18,688 nt of DNA from the NCBI GenBank assembly GCA_050733695.1, contig JBOHTO010000188.1:1-18688 (forward strand). Direction: 5' to 3'. This document shows positions 14,312 to 18,688 of the stretch, one piece after another (the stretch's first letter is position 1; every line of letters begins with the position of its first letter). The position numbers and the translations under genes are program-made. The notes beneath the pieces were generated by a model. That model searched no databases, was not told where the DNA came from, and saw only the letters and a program-made list of their open reading frames with translations. This DNA is from JBOHTO01 sp050733695 (GTDB lineage Bacteria; Gemmatimonadota; Gemmatimonadetes; Gemmatimonadales; Gemmatimonadaceae).

Positions 14312-15745
14312 ATGAGCGTTCCGCACGTCGCGATTCTCGGTGGCGGTCCTGCGGGCGTAGGGGCCGCGTATCAACTCCGGCGCACACGCCGTGCGTCCGT
14401 GACACTCCTCGAGCAACAGGGTGTGGTCGGCGGCAACGCCGGCAGCTTCGAGGCCTGGGGGCAGCGGCTCGACTACGGCAGCCACCGATTGCATGCAGCG
14501 TGCGACCCCGGGATCCTCGCCGACATCCAGCGCCTGCTGAAGGGCGATCTCGTCGATCGGCAGAGGCACGGGCGCATCCGGCTACGCGAGAAGTGGCTGC
14601 ACTTCCCGCTCAAGCCGCTCGATCTGTTCCTCCGGCTCGACCGCGGCTTCGCGATCGGCGCAACCGGTGACATGCTCGCGCGTTTCGCGCGCCGTGCGCA
14701 CTCCGGCTCCAACGGCTCGAGCGCGAACCACGAGGTCGAGGACACCTTCGCCTCGGTGTTGCTCGAGAATCTCGGACCCACCATCTGCCAGCAATTCTAC
14801 TTCACGTACGCGAGGAAGATCTGGGGCAGGCCACCGGAGGAGCTCGCCGCGGTCCAGGCGCGAAAACGCGTCTCGGCGGGCTCGTTCAGGAAGCTCGCCA
14901 GGCGTCTGATCAAACCACCGGGCGCGGGGCGTTTTTTCTATCCGCGTCGCGGCTACGGACAGATCAGCGAGGCCTACGCGGACGCGGCGCGCGATGAGGG
15001 AGCCGAACTACTGCTCGGCTGGCGCGTGACATCGCTCGCGCAGACAGTGCCGGGAGGCGGCTGGACGCTCGTCGCCGAGCGTGATGGCGAGCGACACAGC
15101 TTCGATGCGGACTACGTCTGGTCCACCATACCCATCAGCCTGCTCGCCCGCATGATGCGGTCGCCGCCACCGGCGCGCGTACTGGACGCGGCTCAGCGCA
15201 TCGAGTATCGGGCAATGGTTCTCGTGTATCTGCATCTCGATGTCGATCGCTTCACGTCCACGGACGCTCACTATTTCCCCGAGCGCTCGGTCGTCTTCAC
15301 GCGCGTATCCGAGCCCAAGAACTATCCGTGGCTGAGCGAGCCGCGTGGGTCAACGACGCTCTGTGCGGAGCTGCCATGCTCACCGGGCGACGCTATCTGG
15401 GAGCTGAGCGACGAGGCTCTCGGCCGCCGGGTCGCGAAGGATCTCGGCCGGGCCGGTCTGCCGCTCGCCCGGCCGCCGGTGGATGTCCGGGTGCGTCGGC
15501 TGCGGCAGGCGTATCCCATCTACTCGCGCGGATACGAGGAGCCCTTCGGCGTGCTCGACGACTGGGCGCGGAGTCTGCCGAACGTGCTCACGTACGGGCG
15601 GCAGGGCCTCTTCGCGCACGACAACACGCATCACGCGCTGTTCATGGCCTACTGCGCCACGGAATGCCTGCGCGATGGCGCCTTCGACAGCGCCCGGTGG
15701 GAGGAGTATCGAAAGGTGTTCGCCACGCATGTCGTTGAGGACTGA
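14312..15745 (+). CDS. FAD-dependent UDP-galactopyranose-mutase-like / amine-oxidase-fold flavoprotein
   Basis: This is a 477-aa soluble protein. The N-terminal dinucleotide-binding motif is HVAILGGGPAGVGAAY (5-20), with Glu34 in LLEQQ for the FAD ribose and VVGGNAGSF (38-46) contacting the flavin. DYGSHRLH (54-61) stands where UDP-galactopyranose mutases carry their substrate/flavin-side His motif. The C-terminal FAD motif is YGRQGLFAHDNTHHALFM. The family includes Glf-type mutases, which convert UDP-Galp to UDP-Galf, and related desaturases and oxidases, so a role in sugar-nucleotide conversion is likely but not proven. ATG 14312 places the Rossmann strand at the expected distance. The upstream extension to 14090 is a repeat-derived Arg/Gln-rich artefact. 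No clear Shine-Dalgarno is visible. It is a single gene between a sigma-54-like promoter and terminator-like hairpins. Confidence 0.85.
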   Translation: MSVPHVAILGGGPAGVGAAYQLRRTRRASVTLLEQQGVVGGNAGSFEAWGQRLDYGSHRLHAACDPGILADIQRLLKGDLVDRQRHGRIRLREKWLHFPLKPLDLFLRLDRGFAIGATGDMLARFARRAHSGSNGSSANHEVEDTFASVLLENLGPTICQQFYFTYARKIWGRPPEELAAVQARKRVSAGSFRKLARRLIKPPGAGRFFYPRRGYGQISEAYADAARDEGAELLLGWRVTSLAQTVPGGGWTLVAERDGERHSFDADYVWSTIPISLLARMMRSPPPARVLDAAQRIEYRAMVLVYLHLDVDRFTSTDAHYFPERSVVFTRVSEPKNYPWLSEPRGSTTLCAELPCSPGDAIWELSDEALGRRVAKDLGRAGLPLARPPVDVRVRRLRQAYPIYSRGYEEPFGVLDDWARSLPNVLTYGRQGLFAHDNTHHALFMAYCATECLRDGAFDSARWEEYRKVFATHVVED

Positions 15746-15753
15746 GCTCGCGA

Positions 15754-15799
15754 TCCGCGTGTCGCGGAGCCGCCACAGTTGAACGCGGCGCCGCGGTTC
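15754..15799 (+). terminator. Terminator-like hairpins after the flavoprotein gene
   Basis: TCCGCG-TGT-CGCGGA (15754-15768) is a perfect 6-bp stem with a 3-nt loop starting 9 nt after the stop codon. GAACGCGGCGCCGCGGTTC (15781-15799) is a second inverted repeat with one bulged base. Neither is followed by a T run, so intrinsic termination is uncertain. Confidence 0.35.
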
Positions 15800-15911
15800 A
15801 GCACGCGGCTGCCGGGCCGCGAGTTTCGTGACTTGGGTGGCAACTGCCGGGCAATCAACAAGTTGTGGATAAGACCGCGGGACACGCTGACGGGAAGACC
15901 GGGCGCCTGCA

Positions 15912-15928
15912 GGGGAATGGGAGTTGCC
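15912..15928 (+). promoter_or_regulatory. Weaker sigma-54-like site before the ArnT-like/GtrB-like gene pair
   Basis: GGGGAATGGGAGTTGCC has GG and GC 10 bp apart and a full TTGC at -12, but its -24 part is poor. Transcription would start near 15939, 28 nt before ATG 15967. A second spaced match at 15838-15854 has a good -24 (TGGCAA) but a poor -12 element. Confidence 0.25.
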
Positions 15929-15966
15929 CTCCCCCGCCGCGCCTTCGCCGACCCGATCTGCCAGCC

Positions 15967-17595
15967 ATGCCCCCGACGACCCTTCACGATCCGCTAAGCC
16001 AGCCTCGCCCTTTCACGCGCGCCGATCAGTCACCCGAGGCGCCCGCACCGTCGCGGATCGCGGAATCGAGCGGTGGCATCTGGCTGGGCCTGATCGTCGC
16101 GACCGGCGTAGTGACGCGCGCGGCAGGTCTCGATGGAGGGCTCTGGCTCGATGAGATCTATGGCGTCGTGGATTATTTCCGTCAACCTCTGGGCGAACTC
16201 CTCACCGTCTTCAGATACGACACGCAACATCCGCTGTACTCGGTGCTGGCGCATCTCGCGATCGCCGCGTTCGGTGAGCACGCCTGGAGCGCACGGCTTC
16301 CGGCGTTCCTGTTCGGTGCCGGCACCGTACCCATGCTGTACGTGCTCGGCCGGCTTGTAGCGACTCGGCGCGAGGCGCTGCTCGCGTCGGCCCTGCTCGC
16401 CGTGTCGTACCATCACGTCTGGTTCTCGCAGAACGCGCGAGGCTACACGGCGCTCGCGTTCTTCGCGCTCGTCACGACGCATCTGCTCATCCGGGCGCTG
16501 CGCGAGGAGCACGCGGCGGCGTGGGCGGGCTTCGCCGTCGCTGCGGCGATGGGGGTCTTCACGCATCTGACGATGGTGTTTGTCGTCGCCGGGCAGGCCC
16601 TCATCGCCATCTGGTTCATCGCCGCGCCGGCGGCCGCGGATCCCGGCGGACCGTACGACACCCGGGTGAGGGCGCGCCGGCCGGACTGGCGTTGGCCGGC
16701 GGCCGGATTCTCGATCGCGGCGGCACTCGGACTGTTGCTGTACGCGCCGATCCTCCTGCAGGTCGTCGATTTCTTCCTGCACAGGCCGTCCTCGCTGAGG
16801 GGTGTTTCGACGCCTGGGTGGGCGTTGCTCGAGTCGCTACGCGCGCTCCAGATCGGCATTGGCCTGGCGGGTCTCCTCGCTTTCATGATGGTGGCGGCAA
16901 GCGGCGTCTGGAGCTATGCGCGGCAGAATCGGCTCGCGTTCGTGTGTTTCGTCGTGCCAGGCGTTGTCACGCTGGCCGGCGCGCTGGCAGTACGAGGGAC
17001 TCTGTATCCGCGATTCTTCTTCTTCCTCGCTGGATTCGCGATGCTCATCGCCGTGCGCGGTGCGCTGGTAATCGGGCGGTGGTTGACCGCCCGGAGCATG
17101 GAATCCGTGGCCGCACGCGTGGCGCGCGGTGAGGCAATCGGCACGGCACTGGCCTGCGGCATGATAGTCGTCTCCGCGGCGTCGCTCGCCATCAATTACC
17201 GGTTGCCCAAGCAGGATTTCGTCGGCGCGATGGAGTTCGTGAACGGCCGCACAGCTTCCGGTGATCTCGTCGCGGCGGTCGGACCCGCGGCCTTCGTCTA
17301 CCGCAACTACTTCGCTCAGCCGTGGGACAGCATCGGGAGCGCCGGCGGGTTCGCGCGGCTGCGGTCGTCGGGCGCACCGGTGTGGCTGCTGTATGTCTTT
17401 CCGCGCTATCTCGAAGCGAGGGATCCGGAACTCATGGCCTCGATCACGCGCGACTGCAGGCACACGGGCCGCTTCCCGGGCACGGTGGGCGGTGGCGATG
17501 TCATGGTGTGTCGCGCCGAACCGGCCGCTGTTGCCCTTGTTTCCTCTGGCACCGCAGCAGCAGCGTCACCCTCATTGCCGGGTCCTCACCCATGA
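15967..17595 (+). CDS. ArnT/PMT-like polyprenyl-phosphate-sugar glycosyltransferase (GT-C)
   Basis: This 542-aa protein has about eleven hydrophobic segments. After the first helix (about 36-48) the loop LWLDEIYGVVDYF carries Asp62-Glu63, the catalytic acidic pair of the PMT/ArnT (GT39/GT83) superfamily. RYDTQHPLYSVLAHLAI (83-99) and WSARLPAFLFGAGTVPMLY follow in the standard order, and YHHVWFSQNARGYTALAFF gives the usual Q-x-RxY motif. A short globular C-terminal region ends in a low-complexity tail. It should transfer a sugar from a polyprenyl-phosphate donor in the periplasm. ATG 15967 was chosen; GTG 15865 is possible but adds a disordered stretch and would start upstream of the candidate promoter. 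Its stop overlaps the start of the GtrB-like gene (ATGA), which makes the donor-synthesising enzyme its probable partner. Confidence 0.87.
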   Translation: MPPTTLHDPLSQPRPFTRADQSPEAPAPSRIAESSGGIWLGLIVATGVVTRAAGLDGGLWLDEIYGVVDYFRQPLGELLTVFRYDTQHPLYSVLAHLAIAAFGEHAWSARLPAFLFGAGTVPMLYVLGRLVATRREALLASALLAVSYHHVWFSQNARGYTALAFFALVTTHLLIRALREEHAAAWAGFAVAAAMGVFTHLTMVFVVAGQALIAIWFIAAPAAADPGGPYDTRVRARRPDWRWPAAGFSIAAALGLLLYAPILLQVVDFFLHRPSSLRGVSTPGWALLESLRALQIGIGLAGLLAFMMVAASGVWSYARQNRLAFVCFVVPGVVTLAGALAVRGTLYPRFFFFLAGFAMLIAVRGALVIGRWLTARSMESVAARVARGEAIGTALACGMIVVSAASLAINYRLPKQDFVGAMEFVNGRTASGDLVAAVGPAAFVYRNYFAQPWDSIGSAGGFARLRSSGAPVWLLYVFPRYLEARDPELMASITRDCRHTGRFPGTVGGGDVMVCRAEPAAVALVSSGTAAAASPSLPGPHP

Positions 17596-18680
17596 CGAAG
17601 CTCATCATCCAGATCCCCTGCTACAACGAGGCGGCGGTGTTGCCGCAGACAGTGGCCGCGCTTCCGCGTCGCATCCAGGGCATAGATGTGATCGAACTGC
17701 TGGTGGTTGACGACGGCAGCACCGACGGGACGTACCAGGTCGCGCGCAGGCTGGGCGTCGAGCACATCGTGCGGTTCCCGCGCAACATGGGGCTGGCGGC
17801 GGCGTTCGTGGCGGGGCTCGAGGGGTGCGTGCGGAACGGTGCGGACGTGATAGTCAACACCGATGCCGACAACCAGTACGACGCGGCGGACATCCCGAAG
17901 TTGCTCGCCCCGATCCTTGCCCGTCGGGCCGACCTCGTGGTGGGCGACCGTGGCGTCGGCGAGCTTGCGGCGTTCTCGCCTCTCAAGCGGCGCCTGCAGC
18001 GCCTAGGCAGTTGGGTGGTGCAGCAGGCATCCGGTGTGCACACGCCCGATGCGACGAGCGGATTCCGCGCTCTCACGCGCGATGCCGCTCTCCGGACCCT
18101 CGTACTCAGTGGGTACTCGTACACGCTCGAGACCCTGATCCAGGCCGGGATGCATCGAACGGCGGTGGAGTACGTGCCGGTCCGCGTCAATGCGCAGACG
18201 CGGCCATCGCGGTTAATGAAGAGCATGCGCGAGTACATCAGAAACAGTGGCGTCACGATCGTTCGGGCGTACACCATGTACCGGCCGCTGCGCGTTTTTA
18301 CGCTGGTCGGGCTGGCGCTGATCGCGGCCGGGGCTCTCCCCGGAATCAGGTTTCTCTACTTCTACCTTACTGGGAGTCCCTTCGGACACATCCAGTCGCT
18401 CATCCTGGCGGCGATCCTGATCATCGTCGGGTTCCAGGTGCTCCTGATCGGCCTGCTCGCGGATCTGATGAGCTTCAATCGCAAGATGCTGGAGGAGGTT
18501 CTCTATCGCGCGCGCAAGATCGATGTCGCGTCGGAGCGGGAAGTGCTCACGCCGACACCTTCCATCGCGGCGGCCGCGATGGCGGGGGTCCGAGGCGTGC
18601 CGTCGGTGGCAGCTTCAACGCACCCGCCCGCCGGGGCGGGTCTCGAGAGCGGACGCATCGCCGCAGCGAGCCCGCGGTGA
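17592..18680 (+). CDS. GtrB/DPM1-like polyprenyl-phosphate glycosyltransferase (GT2)
   Basis: This is a 362-aa protein. The GT-A domain begins LIIQIPCYNEAAVLP (4-18), with VVDDGSTDGT (38-47), the DADNQYD metal/donor motif (91-97) and VVGDRGVG. ATSGFRALTRDAAL and YTLETLIQAGM are typical of the dolichyl- or undecaprenyl-phosphate sugar synthase branch. Two membrane helices follow (roughly 235-262 and 275-300). This architecture transfers glucose, mannose or a similar sugar from a nucleotide donor to polyprenyl phosphate on the cytoplasmic face. The start is ATG 17592, overlapping the upstream stop (ATGA). The last 35-40 residues are Ala/Pro/Ser-rich and unlike the family core. The gene pair with the ArnT-like protein forms a make-and-use module for a lipid-linked sugar. 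The gene ends 8 bp before the window edge. Confidence 0.92.
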   Translation: MTKLIIQIPCYNEAAVLPQTVAALPRRIQGIDVIELLVVDDGSTDGTYQVARRLGVEHIVRFPRNMGLAAAFVAGLEGCVRNGADVIVNTDADNQYDAADIPKLLAPILARRADLVVGDRGVGELAAFSPLKRRLQRLGSWVVQQASGVHTPDATSGFRALTRDAALRTLVLSGYSYTLETLIQAGMHRTAVEYVPVRVNAQTRPSRLMKSMREYIRNSGVTIVRAYTMYRPLRVFTLVGLALIAAGALPGIRFLYFYLTGSPFGHIQSLILAAILIIVGFQVLLIGLLADLMSFNRKMLEEVLYRARKIDVASEREVLTPTPSIAAAAMAGVRGVPSVAASTHPPAGAGLESGRIAAASPR

Positions 18681-18688
18681 CGACGCAG

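Overview
The window is a G+C-rich stretch of bacterial chromosome filled by a surface-glycan (exopolysaccharide or glycolipid) biosynthesis locus. Most of the proteins are glycosyltransferases, several of them polytopic. They are accompanied by two radical SAM enzymes, a membrane-anchored SGNH hydrolase, an SAM methyltransferase, a VanZ-type membrane protein and a UDP-galactopyranose-mutase-like flavoprotein. The use of polyprenyl-phosphate-sugar type enzymes and the putative sigma-54 promoters fit a Gram-negative-type bacterium. The gene content would suit a Gemmatimonadota- or Acidobacteriota-like organism, but the sequence does not fix the phylum. No tRNA, rRNA, CRISPR array, transposase or phage module was seen.

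Layout from left to right: (1) 1-222, the 3' end of a small membrane protein. (2) 459-1649 (+), a radical SAM/SPASM protein. (3) 4742-1625 (-), a tightly coupled three-gene operon (SGNH hydrolase, then two paralogous membrane-anchored family 2 glycosyltransferases) joined by two ATGA overlaps. (4) A 635-bp divergent control region. (5) 5378-11799 (+), a five-gene run: a truncated GT2-like protein, a GT-C-like membrane protein, a methyltransferase, a second GT-C-like membrane protein, and a VanZ domain fused to a LamG-like domain. (6) 13902-11839 (-), a cobalamin-binding-type radical SAM enzyme. (7) A 409-bp divergent region with 12-bp tandem repeats. (8) 14312-15745 (+), the flavoprotein. (9) 15967-18680 (+), an ArnT/PMT-like glycosyltransferase translationally coupled to a GtrB/DPM1-like polyprenyl-phosphate glycosyltransferase.

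As a working model (inference), the GtrB-like enzyme charges polyprenyl phosphate with a sugar. The GT-C proteins use such donors on the outer face of the inner membrane. The GT2 enzymes extend the glycan on the cytoplasmic face. The flavoprotein may supply a ring-contracted or otherwise altered sugar nucleotide. The methyltransferase, SGNH hydrolase and radical SAM enzymes would decorate the product.

The most notable non-coding signal is a set of -24/-12 elements with exact GG-N10-GC spacing. Four good ones lie upstream of four separate transcription units, and a weaker one precedes a fifth. This suggests the locus is an RpoN (sigma-54) regulon. Other notable points are an 11-G tract whose +1 slippage would fuse two adjacent genes, and the VanZ-LamG fusion.
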